Of a DNA stretch of 16,217 nucleotides, positions 1 through 6,809 are shown in pieces. The DNA comes from an uncultured Oscillospiraceae bacterium. GTDB lineage: Bacteria; Bacillota; Clostridia; Oscillospirales; Acutalibacteraceae. Location: contig URNB01000038.1 in NCBI GenBank assembly GCA_900549055.1, positions 1-16,217 on the forward strand, read 5' to 3'. Every line of letters starts with the position of its first letter. Position 1 is the stretch's first letter. The notes under the pieces were generated by a model that saw only the letters and a program-made list of their open reading frames with translations, did no database searches and was not told the origin of the DNA. The translations under genes and the position numbers were made by a program.

Positions 1-150
1 TTTATCTAACGGCGAAGTTTTCTGATTTTTGTAACACATCATTGACAAACCTACAAATGTTAGCAGAAAATACAATGGATGTTGTCGAATTGTGCAATCC
101 CGTTCGCACATCGGTCTTTCGGTTAATAGTTTTATTGTGCCGGTGGAGCT
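1..150 (-). pseudogene. orphan toxin-tip fragment (deaminase-like), runs off the left edge
   Basis: Read on the minus strand, this stretch encodes TGTIKLLTERPMC, the same peptide as residues 678-689 of the 720-aa toxin upstream (there TGTIKLLTERPMC, preceded by SA). After that Cys the sequences diverge: the toxin continues NSC whereas the fragment continues ERDC, so the CxxC zinc motif is broken. The matching DNA is 41 bp (106-146 against 697-737) with one mismatch. The frame stays open to the window edge, but there is no start codon or ribosome binding site. Displaced toxin tips downstream of the immunity gene are typical of polymorphic-toxin loci that exchange their tips by recombination. 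I infer a remnant of an older or alternative tip. How far it continues beyond base 1 cannot be seen. Confidence 0.6.
106..146. repeat. 41-bp direct repeat copied from the toxin active-site region
   Basis: This 41-base stretch matches bases 697-737, inside the toxin gene, with a single C/T difference. Both copies have the same orientation. The repeat covers the codons for the TERPMC part of the deaminase-like domain, and identity stops sharply on either side. Such a short, nearly identical block could arise from or promote recombination between toxin tips. Confidence 0.85.
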
Positions 151-154
151 GCCA

Positions 155-180
155 CAGCGGTCAGCTTTCGCCGACCGCTG
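155..180 (-). other. stem-loop H1 after the putative immunity gene
   Basis: On the minus strand an 11-bp stem (CAGCGGTCGGC paired with GCTGACCGCTG, including one G-T pair) closes a GAAA tetraloop. It lies 43 bp past the immunity stop codon and directly abuts the toxin-tip fragment. No U-tract follows it on the minus strand. The T-rich flank is on the plus side (181-196), so it is a poor terminator for the genes that precede it. A related hairpin with the same core lies at 3757-3784 after the HTH gene, so this looks like a repeated structured element at module ends. Confidence 0.6.
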
Positions 181-223
181 TTTTCGGAATTTTTTAGGAC
201 GAAATCTTATAGTTGCCTTAACT

Positions 224-586
224 TTAAAATTCCTTTCCGTCGGGAACAATACGGATATTAGGCAGGTTTTCCTTTACACGCTCGGCAATTTTCGTGAGCT
301 CCTCCCATTCGTCCGGCTCCAGCTCTTGCCAATCAAGCTCCGGCGAACGGGAAAGAACCGCTTCCACGGCTTTTTTAATTCTCGGAATATACCGCGTCCA
401 AATTCGGTTCTCATTTTTCATAATAAGGTCGGCTATAATAACCTCCGAAACATAATCACCCACGGTGGTATCCTCAAGCGCCCAGCCGCCCCTTTTTACC
501 GAATTTTCACCGTACTCTCTGGTATTTGTCACATAGTAAAACCATTCCAGACTCTCTATGCAACCGTCCATTGTACCATGCTTCAT
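224..586 (-). CDS. putative immunity protein for the adjacent deaminase-like toxin
   Basis: This small protein is unrecognised by sequence. It is acidic, soluble and about 120 aa, with a helix-rich C-terminal half (WQELEPDEWEELTKIAERVKE). It has no signal peptide and no membrane segment. The ATG at 586 is chosen because AAGGA sits six bases upstream. A start at 604 would overlap the toxin stop as ATGA and give 126 aa, but it has no ribosome binding site. The gene is immediately downstream of a toxin gene and translationally coupled to it, the classical place for a cognate immunity protein. A cytosolic immunity protein fits a deaminase that would act on nucleic acid inside the target cell. The function is inferred from position only; it could also be an accessory protein. 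Confidence 0.65.
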   Translation of the reverse strand: MKHGTMDGCIESLEWFYYVTNTREYGENSVKRGGWALEDTTVGDYVSEVIIADLIMKNENRIWTRYIPRIKKAVEAVLSRSPELDWQELEPDEWEELTKIAERVKENLPNIRIVPDGKEF

Positions 587-600
587 ACTGTTTCCTTCTT

Positions 601-2763
601 TCATTTAACATATAATTTATGACCGTTATCCACCACCTCAATAACTATATTTTTATATTTGGCGGTGAATTGGGTTACCACATTCGCGCAGCTGTTGCAC
701 ATCGGTCTTTCGGTTAATAGCTTTATTGTGCCGGTGGCAGAGGTGTTGTTTCCGAGCGAATTTGCAATATCGCTTAATATTTTGTATTCCGTGTCCACAT
801 CACGCATAAAGCCGCCAATTTCCGAGGCCGTGAACACAGGAGAACCGGGCTTTAACGATATGTTTGACACAGCGTTCGGCGGCTTCATATCACCAAGCGC
901 ATCTATTTGGCTATGAGCGAACCAATCGGTTTTAAGCCCGCTGATATTTACCTGCGCAACCGCCACATTGCCCTCGGTCGCAAGTTGTTTTATAAAAGAG
1001 CCTCTGAAATTTTTAGCCTTGCTGATCAGGGATGCGTCGAGTATTCCGTCAAGTGCTCTTGTGGTGATTCTGCCCGTTTTAAGAGCATATGCCAGTTCAC
1101 TGGCGGTGTGATCTCCCGCAATTCTGGCAATATCGTCAAGCTTATCAAGGAATTTGGCATTGTTTGCATTTTTTATTGCGGACGCAAGGAAACCGATACC
1201 CTCAACAGTGCCTATTACACCGCTTGCAACATTAAGCGTTCGTTCCCACCAAGGCAATTGCCTACCGGTTAAATCCTTGCCGACTATTCCTTGCCCCAGC
1301 AGTACCAGGCTTGCGGGGATTTGAATATACGGTATCATTGTGCCGGCAACGACCAACAGCTGTGCCAGTTCAAGCCAGGACTGCTTGTTGCGCTCTTTCC
1401 ATACCTCGTCAAAAACAGCGGAATGATCCCGAATATCCTGAGTTATGTCAGCCTGTTCAAATATATCATATTTTTCGCCGCTTAAAATATGCTTCGATAT
1501 TATTTTGCGCGCATTAGGGCTATTTGAAACAAGTCTGTTTTCTAAAAGAATATAATTTACCAATTGAATGCTTTGCAGCAATTCGTTTTGTTCCGCTTCT
1601 GCCTCTTCCGCCGAGTCCAACCCTTTAAGAACGGCATACTGCATAGGTGAAATATACGCATAGCTTGAATATTCAGTGAGCAGCGAAAAACAAAATACAA
1701 TTTGTTCTGAAAGCTGCTTATCCGTCAAAAGAATCTCAACCCTGCAGCACGCCTGATACCCACCATCAGCCGTAGTCGCGGTGATAGTTGCCGTTCCTGC
1801 GCGCTTTGCGGTGATTCTGCCGCTGTGTATTCCTACAGTTGCGACATTATCATTGCTGCTGCACCATGTTACCGACTGATTGGTTGCGTTATACGGTATA
1901 ATTGTTGCGCAGAGATACTCGACATCACCCACATTCATTGTAAGACTTGTCGGGCAAACCTCAATATCCGTAACCGCTATAGGTCGGTTGACCGTAACTC
2001 TGCACTCTGCATACTTTCCGCTGCCGTCCTGCGCGGTTGCCCGTATGATAGCCGTGCCTGCGCCCTGCGCCGTGACATAGCCGCTGTCGGGGTTGACCCT
2101 TGCAACACCGTTGTTGCTGCTGCTCCAGCAAACGCATTTATTTGTCGCATTTGTCGGGCATATGCTTGCTTTTAACAATACCGCACCGTTAGGATTTAAT
2201 GTGTAGCTTGAATGATTAAGCGTAATCGAGCTTACAAGTATATCTCCCGTTACGCTCACATAACAGGTGTCGTACTCTCCGCTGCCGTCCTGCGCTCTTG
2301 CGGTTATTGTGGCACTGCCTATTCCTACCGCTCTTACTGTTCCGCCGCTTACAGTGGCGACTGACGGATTACTGCTGCTCCAGGATATGCTCTTGTTTGT
2401 GGCGTTTGCCGGGCATACCGTTGCGGATAAATCCCTGCGGTCGCCCTTTTCAAGCGAAAGATAGCTATAATTTAAGCATACCGAATCGACGCATATATTC
2501 CCGCTTGTTACATTTACGGTAATATAATCCCACTTGCTGCCGTCTACTTTAGACTGCGCATAAATTCTCGCAGTACCCGCAGACCTTCCGTATATATAAC
2601 CTGTTGCAGCATTAACAGTAGCAACCGCTGTTTTATCGCTGTACCATGTTACATCCGTACAACAATTACTGCTTGCTCTTACGGTAGCATAGGCGCCGTA
2701 ATACCACTCGCCTTTTCGTATTGTTACACTGCCTGGATATACACTTACCGAATATACCGACAT
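601..2763 (-). CDS. polymorphic toxin: four Big_2 Ig-like repeats, PT-TG region, deaminase-like C-terminal domain
   Basis: The protein has 720 aa. Residues 1-345 are four bacterial Ig-like (Big_2) repeats with the hallmark pattern ATNxSxxWSSSNxxVATV...GxGTAxITA. They are rich in cysteine (for example 34-35, 117, 202, 210, 212, 285, 301, 339-340). Residues 346-480 are mostly helical. At about 495-520, GKDLTGRQLPWWERTLN matches the PT-TG pre-toxin signature of Gram-positive toxins. The C-terminal part (about 597-720) carries DVDTEYKIL (D657, E659) and TERPMCNSC (C689, C692), the layout of BURPS668_1122-type toxin deaminases with a [HCD]xE plus CxxC zinc site. No signal peptide is visible. The start is supported by GGAGG ten bases upstream. 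It lies 43 bp after the DUF1906 gene and overlaps the putative immunity gene. The deaminase family assignment is from memory of motifs; the toxin architecture is more certain. Confidence 0.85.
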   Translation of the reverse strand: MSVYSVSVYPGSVTIRKGEWYYGAYATVRASSNCCTDVTWYSDKTAVATVNAATGYIYGRSAGTARIYAQSKVDGSKWDYITVNVTSGNICVDSVCLNYSYLSLEKGDRRDLSATVCPANATNKSISWSSSNPSVATVSGGTVRAVGIGSATITARAQDGSGEYDTCYVSVTGDILVSSITLNHSSYTLNPNGAVLLKASICPTNATNKCVCWSSSNNGVARVNPDSGYVTAQGAGTAIIRATAQDGSGKYAECRVTVNRPIAVTDIEVCPTSLTMNVGDVEYLCATIIPYNATNQSVTWCSSNDNVATVGIHSGRITAKRAGTATITATTADGGYQACCRVEILLTDKQLSEQIVFCFSLLTEYSSYAYISPMQYAVLKGLDSAEEAEAEQNELLQSIQLVNYILLENRLVSNSPNARKIISKHILSGEKYDIFEQADITQDIRDHSAVFDEVWKERNKQSWLELAQLLVVAGTMIPYIQIPASLVLLGQGIVGKDLTGRQLPWWERTLNVASGVIGTVEGIGFLASAIKNANNAKFLDKLDDIARIAGDHTASELAYALKTGRITTRALDGILDASLISKAKNFRGSFIKQLATEGNVAVAQVNISGLKTDWFAHSQIDALGDMKPPNAVSNISLKPGSPVFTASEIGGFMRDVDTEYKILSDIANSLGNNTSATGTIKLLTERPMCNSCANVVTQFTAKYKNIVIEVVDNGHKLYVK

Positions 2764-2806
2764 TCTTCTTTACCTCCATTATACATTACTTTTTTCATCC
2801 TTTCAA

Positions 2807-3616
2807 CTAAAACATTTTTTGGGTGATTACCCTGTCGTCTCTTACAAGGTTCACATTAAAGGCTGTTTCTCTGCCCTTATCGTCCGCTATGGGATGACAG
2901 CTCTTACCGTACTGCCATACGGCAATATCCTGTCTTGTAATGCCCGACGGTGCAAACGGCGCCCAGTTATCCGGGTGAATAAGGTGGGTCGTGGTTACAC
3001 GGTCGTACTCTTTAAGAGACGGAGCCTCTGCCCATACAATGCACTTTTCAAATATTTCCCTATCGGTCTGAAGCCCCCTGCTGAATTCGCGGTCGAAGCT
3101 GTATGCGGCATCTGTATTCGCCTTAAAGCCGGGTGTAAAGCCCTCGGTCATAAGACCGTCCGCAAAGCCTTTCATAAAATCGCGGGTCAAGTTTTCCTCA
3201 CCTATTTCAAGAAAAACCGCCGTGTTCTCGGGAATACCCAGCTCATATGCGGTAACGTCGATCTTCTTTGCGAGAATTCTGCCCTGTTCCTCGGTCTGCT
3301 TCGGCTCGCCGTCTGTATAGATTGCCGCAATTTTGCAGCCCATACCGTGCAGGAAGTCAATTTCCTCTTTTGTAAGCGCATTTTCGCCCGTAAGATTTCT
3401 GCCCCAAAAGTTGGGATACACCTTGTTTCGCACAGCCCATTCAAATTCGGTCAGATTATTCTGAAGAATATCGTTAGACGGTGTGTGTGAATCGACCCCG
3501 AAAAGAAGTCTTTCACCCTGATTGTTTGTTGAAACCTCGGCAACATTCGCCTCGGTTTCCGCTGCTTTTTCGGTCATTACGACCTGTTCTGTTCGTTTAG
3601 CTTTTTTACAAGCCAT
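2807..3616 (-). CDS. DUF1906 (Rv2525c-like, glycoside-hydrolase-like) domain protein, cassette A
   Basis: The protein has 269 aa. After a polar N-terminal tail beginning MACKKAK comes a DUF1906-type TIM-barrel domain from about residue 37. It opens with FGVDS (D42), then FWGRN (70-74), an acidic strand-end FLEIGE (E137), TPGFKANTD and IAVWQYG (231-237). The family is related to GH25 lysozymes and is thought to act on cell-wall glycans, though activity is unproven for most members. No signal peptide is visible. The ATG at 3616 has GAGGG upstream; an upstream in-frame start would run through the promoter leader and is rejected. It shares its N-terminus and roughly half of its core residues with the gene at 9103-10380. 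It is the first gene of the toxin operon, suggesting a role in delivery or cell-wall passage of the toxin (inference). Confidence 0.8.
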   Translation of the reverse strand: MACKKAKRTEQVVMTEKAAETEANVAEVSTNNQGERLLFGVDSHTPSNDILQNNLTEFEWAVRNKVYPNFWGRNLTGENALTKEEIDFLHGMGCKIAAIYTDGEPKQTEEQGRILAKKIDVTAYELGIPENTAVFLEIGEENLTRDFMKGFADGLMTEGFTPGFKANTDAAYSFDREFSRGLQTDREIFEKCIVWAEAPSLKEYDRVTTTHLIHPDNWAPFAPSGITRQDIAVWQYGKSCHPIADDKGRETAFNVNLVRDDRVITQKMF

Positions 3617-3652
3617 TGTTTTTCCCTCTTTCTTTTTATTTAATGTTTTTTC

Positions 3653-3736
3653 GTGCGGCGTCCCGACACTTTGCAATTGCTTATACAGTATAAAAAATAA
3701 CCCTGACAGTCTACGTTAGGGTTAGAAAAAATTATT
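3653..3736 (-). promoter_or_regulatory. conserved promoter-leader element E1 (cassette A)
   Basis: Read on the minus strand, an A/T tract leads into an inverted repeat (3699-3723, AACCCTAAC-N7-GTCAGGGTT). Then come a TATACT -10 box (3687-3692), the palindrome GCAATTGC (3673-3680) and a stem-loop GTGTCGG-GACG-CCGCAC (3653-3669). The MACKKA start codon follows 37 bases later. The same order of parts recurs at 10412-10491 and 10658-10742. No sigma-A -35 box is seen at the right spacing; the inverted repeat covers that region, which suggests an activator or operator site. The hairpin could alternatively act as a terminator, since ATTTTTTAT follows it. Confidence 0.6.
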
Positions 3737-3756
3737 TTTGTTGCAGATGCAGAGAA

Positions 3757-3784
3757 ACATCGGTTAGCCTTCGCCGACCGATGT
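3757..3784 (-). other. stem-loop H2 downstream of the HTH gene
   Basis: This is an inverted repeat with 12-base arms (ACATCGGTCGGC and GCTAACCGATGT on the minus strand), one mismatch and a GAAG loop. The core CGGTCGGCGAAxGCTxACCG is shared with the hairpin at 155-180 while the outer stem differs with compensating changes. On the minus strand TTTCTCT follows, so weak termination of the HTH transcript is possible. Between it and the HTH stop (3785-3977) there is only AT-rich DNA with a Shine-Dalgarno followed by a two-codon frame. Confidence 0.5.
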
Positions 3785-3977
3785 TTTCTGTAAAGGGATG
3801 TTTAATCAATTTAAACCATTTTAATCCTCCCTTACCTTTTTAAATCCAATACACTATATAAATATAATCTGTCGCATTCCTCATTTGAAAATTTAAAGTG
3901 TTTATTTATCAATTACGCCCCAAATAAGCAATTATTCCAATCCTTGATTGTAGCATTAACATTTTTTATGTAAGTAA

Positions 3978-4328
3978 TTAAACCACCGGCTTTTGGTAGC
4001 TCATTATAATCTTATTAAGCGTTTCCGTTTCTTCAAAGCTTAAGGATAATTTCACTCTTTCGGCATTTATTTTCTTGAGTAACGCTATTTCGCTGTCGTT
4101 CATATACATTCTGTCCAAATAAAATCCGTCAATAACATACACGCCGCCGTTATACCTGCCCGTTTTCACATAAATCGGGAAAATATCGCTTATTTCATCA
4201 ATATCACGCTGTATGGTTCTTACCGAGACACCAAACTTCGCCGCAAGCTTCGGTAATGTTTCATGGCGGCACTGACACAGAAACCTCATTAGCTTTAAAC
4301 GTCTTTCGGCTGTCCCAAGGCAGGTCAC
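3978..4328 (-). CDS. short HTH_11/DeoR-type transcriptional regulator (WYL-less), paralogue 1
   Basis: This DNA-binding regulator is about 116 aa. Residues 7-45 form an HTH_11 fold (RRLKLMRFLCQCRHETLPKLAAKFGVSVRTIQRDI), as in YafY/DeoR-type repressors. After it, GRYNGGVYVIDGFYLDRMYM resembles the linker that normally leads into a WYL domain, but the protein ends 40 residues later, so no effector domain is present. It is clearly paralogous to the regulator at 15626-15970. The start is awkward. The only early in-frame start is GTG at 4328, which overlaps the AGGAGGTG Shine-Dalgarno. A TTG at the proper distance is out of frame by one base compared with the ATG of the paralogue. The gene may have a one-base deletion at its start or use an unusual initiation. 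Confidence 0.75.
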   Translation of the reverse strand: MTCLGTAERRLKLMRFLCQCRHETLPKLAAKFGVSVRTIQRDIDEISDIFPIYVKTGRYNGGVYVIDGFYLDRMYMNDSEIALLKKINAERVKLSLSFEETETLNKIIMSYQKPVV

Positions 4329-4421
4329 CTCCTTTTTTGTAAATCCGTCTCATTCTTATCATCGGATGTTAAAATTACACCGTTTTTATCCAGTTTTTGC
4401 GAAATATTTGTTTTATAAGCA

Positions 4422-4430
4422 ATTATATCA
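4422..4430 (-). promoter_or_regulatory. extended -10 promoter candidate for the HTH gene
   Basis: The minus strand reads TGATATAAT, a perfect extended -10 box (TGnTATAAT), about 95 bases upstream of the HTH coding start. No clear -35 box is present at 16-18 bases, as is common for extended -10 promoters. It is placed to transcribe the regulator at 3978-4328. The rest of 4329-4530 is AT-rich, with no other recognisable feature. Confidence 0.4.
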
Positions 4431-4531
4431 CTTTATTTCCGATATAATTGTCATATTTTGTAGATTTTTTAATTTTTTTATAAAAAACACGTGTAATTCA
4501 TCGAGTTACGGGTCATAATTTAAATATCAGC

Positions 4532-4565
4532 GTAAAAAAAATACCCCGACAGCCTGTGTCAGGGT
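4532..4565 (-). terminator. terminator of the membrane-protein operon, homologous to element E (copy E2)
   Basis: On the minus strand, TACCCTGAC-N7-GTCGGGGTA forms a 9-bp stem with one G-T pair, followed by eight Ts after an A. This is a good intrinsic terminator located 24 bases past the stop of the 61-aa gene. Its sequence, including the preceding AAAAATTTTTTCT, is clearly a copy of the inverted repeat found at 3699-3723, 10458-10482, 10705-10729 and 16009-16033. The -10 box is degenerate here (TACGCT instead of TATACT), so termination is the more likely role of this copy. Confidence 0.65.
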
Positions 4566-4589
4566 AAGAAAAAATTTTTCTTTTATTTT

Positions 4590-4775
4590 TTAAAGCAAAA
4601 AGCAACTCTCGCATGCTTCGTTGGTTATTTCATTAATTAAAATTCTGTCCGTAATTTCTTGCTCGGTAATTTCGTAAGAGGTATTATGAGATTTTAAAAA
4701 TACTTGCCGCACCGAAAGCGCTAAGCCTACCGCCACCGCGATTACGCCTGTTATCAAAATAACACTTTTTTTCAT
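4590..4775 (-). CDS. small single-pass membrane protein, unknown function
   Basis: The protein has 61 aa and is not recognised. An N-terminal hydrophobic segment (about residues 4-22, ILITGVIAVAVGLALSV) behind MKKS looks like a membrane anchor or an uncleaved signal peptide. The rest is polar, with EITEQEITDRILINEI and a cysteine-containing end, CESCFLL. The ribosome binding site is weak (GAAAG). It follows the 438-aa membrane protein by 32 bases and is the last gene before the terminator at 4532-4565, so it is probably the fourth gene of the membrane operon. Confidence 0.55.
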   Translation of the reverse strand: MKKSVILITGVIAVAVGLALSVRQVFLKSHNTSYEITEQEITDRILINEITNEACESCFLL

Positions 4776-4807
4776 GGCAATACGTCTTTCAAATATTATT
4801 TTGTTTT

Positions 4808-6124
4808 TTACAATGCCTCAATAAACGACTTCATATATTCTTTATTCAAATAGCCGTTCACGGTATTATTTGCAAAATAATCCGCCGTTTCCCGCTTATC
4901 GCTTATATAAGGGGCGATAAACTCCTTATCGTATTTCAAAAGATATTTGTAAGAATATTCAAAAGCTTCAAAATATCCCCGATCTATTAAATACTCCGCA
5001 TAGGCAATCAAATCGTCGTCCTTTTGGGAATAACCGTTTATGCGCTCGGTAAGAAAGGCTTTACATTCGCCGCTGTCCCTGATATATGCAACCGCTTCAA
5101 AACCGTACCTGTAATATTTTATTCCGTCCGAAAGGTCGTCGGTACAAAAGTCTTCAATTCCCGTATTATGCTTGCTTTTAAATTTAAGAATACTGTTATT
5201 AAAATTCTTTAAATTTACGGAAATTTTTTCATACACGCATTTCTTTTTGCCCGAATCCGTGCGGTAAAATTCAAGCTCGGTGTAATCGCAAGCAACGGTT
5301 TTTTCATCAATATATGTGGTAGTAATACTGCTTGAAGAATCAGACGTAGGCATACCTTCGGGAAAATAAAGAGTCTTTACCGTAACAAACAGCCCAACGG
5401 CAATAAGCAGGCACAAAGCTCTTGCCACCGTTACCGTAGCTTTGCGGCTCTTTTTGCCGCCGCTATCATAAGCGAAGAGACCGAAGCTTATAAAAAGAGT
5501 TATCCAAAGCGCCGCGGCAAACAAAAGGACTATAAGCTGCAATTCAAAGCCGAATGACCGTTCATACGAAAATAAAAACGTATTTCTGTATTTAAGCAAA
5601 AAATGCTCTTTGACCGCCTGCCCGTGCAAATAATAAGCCGCATACCACACAATAACCGCCGCAAGCGCCAAACAGCAAAACCAAACGCCGCGATTTTTAA
5701 ATGCTGCTTTCCTTTGCGGTATTATAAAGCTTTTTGCGAAATAAAACATCCAAAACAGCGCCGCAGCTTCGGTTAAAAGCGTTAAAACCTCCGTAAAAAC
5801 GCCCGGCAGCAGCTTAAAAGCCCATTCAAGCAGATCCGCCGCAAGCCTTACCGTAATACAAAGCGGAAGTATCTTTTTAAAGAACACTCCGAAAAAGTTA
5901 ACGTATTTCGTAGACGGGCTTTGCGATTTGAAAAAGCAAGCAATAACAAAGACGGTAATTACAAAAAGTATTAAATTTGATAAAACCTTAATTATTATAA
6001 CAGGAATACCGCCGCTGAAATCATGTATTGAAACCTTGCGGTTTATGGGTCCTGCAATGAATATCATAATATTAAATAATATTATGTAAACCGTATATTC
6101 GGCTGCGGATACATATTTCTTCAT
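4808..6124 (-). CDS. polytopic membrane protein with a large C-terminal soluble domain, unknown function
   Basis: The protein has 438 aa and I do not recognise the family. Hydrophobic segments at about 10-25, 41-65, 108-130, 147-167, 193-219 and 232-250, with a weaker one at 78-100, suggest six or seven membrane passes. Residues 251-438 are polar. They contain an aromatic-rich tail (YLIDRGYFEAFEYSYKYLLK) that could be helical repeats, probably outside the membrane. The start has GGGGG five bases upstream. It lies 41 bases after the 196-aa gene and 32 bases before the 61-aa gene, all on the minus strand, so an operon is likely. No transporter or enzyme motif is visible. Confidence 0.7.
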   Translation of the reverse strand: MKKYVSAAEYTVYIILFNIMIFIAGPINRKVSIHDFSGGIPVIIIKVLSNLILFVITVFVIACFFKSQSPSTKYVNFFGVFFKKILPLCITVRLAADLLEWAFKLLPGVFTEVLTLLTEAAALFWMFYFAKSFIIPQRKAAFKNRGVWFCCLALAAVIVWYAAYYLHGQAVKEHFLLKYRNTFLFSYERSFGFELQLIVLLFAAALWITLFISFGLFAYDSGGKKSRKATVTVARALCLLIAVGLFVTVKTLYFPEGMPTSDSSSSITTTYIDEKTVACDYTELEFYRTDSGKKKCVYEKISVNLKNFNNSILKFKSKHNTGIEDFCTDDLSDGIKYYRYGFEAVAYIRDSGECKAFLTERINGYSQKDDDLIAYAEYLIDRGYFEAFEYSYKYLLKYDKEFIAPYISDKRETADYFANNTVNGYLNKEYMKSFIEAL

Positions 6125-6165
6125 AAAAACCCCCGTTGTTATTGCTTGTTTGTAATTGCGGCGTA

Positions 6166-6756
6166 TTACTCACCTTTTTGTGCGGATATATAATCCGCCG
6201 CCCCCGATAAAGCTTTTTCGGGATTTTTCAGGTCGGTAAATATTACCAAATTATAAGACGCGGCGTTTTTAACAAACGAAAAATCATAGCGGTTGCGGTA
6301 GTTGGGCTTTCCCTTAGCCTTCTCACGATTATAATAATCGGCATACAGGTTGCCCTTGTAATTAAACCAGCCGTAGCCTAATTTTTCAACGATAGAAGAA
6401 TAATAATGATTCCCCGCAAAAGCGGCTGAAAGCTCGCCGTTTAAAGGGATATACGAACCTTGATACCTCTGTTCCTCTTCCCTAAAGTAAAGGTTGAGTT
6501 CTTCTGCTCTTTGCTCAGTTACAGGCTCGGCATAATAAACTATAATGCCTTTAAAGCCCTTGATTTTAACCGTATTTTCATTCTCTGTTCTTTCTTCGGG
6601 CATAGGTAAACGGTCGGAAATCTTTTGTAAAAAATCTTTATCAATTTCAATAGGCTCAAAGGAGCTTTTATTGTTATCCCATATTAAGTAAAGAACCGAG
6701 GTCAACAGAAAGACCGCAATTAATAAAACCGAAATTATCCTTAATCGGCGGCGCAT
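6166..6756 (-). CDS. membrane-anchored protein, unknown function (196 aa)
   Basis: A single N-terminal hydrophobic segment (about residues 7-26, IISVLLIAVFLLTSVLYLIW) follows MRRRLR, giving an inside-positive anchor and an external domain of about 165 residues. The domain is rich in tyrosine and charged residues. No family is recognised, and there is no lipobox. The start is well supported by GGGAGG five bases upstream. It is the second gene of the four-gene membrane operon. The short anchored architecture resembles that of the 209-aa-class neighbour upstream, though the two are not obviously homologous. Confidence 0.7.
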   Translation of the reverse strand: MRRRLRIISVLLIAVFLLTSVLYLIWDNNKSSFEPIEIDKDFLQKISDRLPMPEERTENENTVKIKGFKGIIVYYAEPVTEQRAEELNLYFREEEQRYQGSYIPLNGELSAAFAGNHYYSSIVEKLGYGWFNYKGNLYADYYNREKAKGKPNYRNRYDFSFVKNAASYNLVIFTDLKNPEKALSGAADYISAQKGE

Positions 6757-6809
6757 ATTATCCTCCCATTTGTGTTTTTAGGCTTGCCTAATTCGTTTAT
6801 GCGCTTATA

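Noticed and set aside
155..180. Hairpin H1 as the intrinsic terminator of the toxin operon
   Set aside because: No U-tract follows on the minus strand; the T-rich side faces the plus strand, where no gene precedes it.
92..622. Plus-strand 176-codon frame at the left end
   Set aside because: It is antisense to the putative immunity gene and the toxin-tip fragment, has no ribosome binding site and gives a protein of no recognisable kind.
1740..2750. Tandem DNA repeat or CRISPR-like array in the toxin gene
   Set aside because: The periodicity comes from Big_2 protein repeats of about 80-90 residues; the DNA copies are diverged and there are no spacers.
2819..3490. Plus-strand 223-codon frame
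   Set aside because: It lies wholly antisense to the DUF1906 gene, whose motifs and paralogue prove the minus-strand reading.
3617..3676. Longer start for the cassette A DUF1906 protein
   Set aside because: The extra residues would be encoded by the promoter-leader hairpin region, and the MACKKA start is shared with the paralogue.
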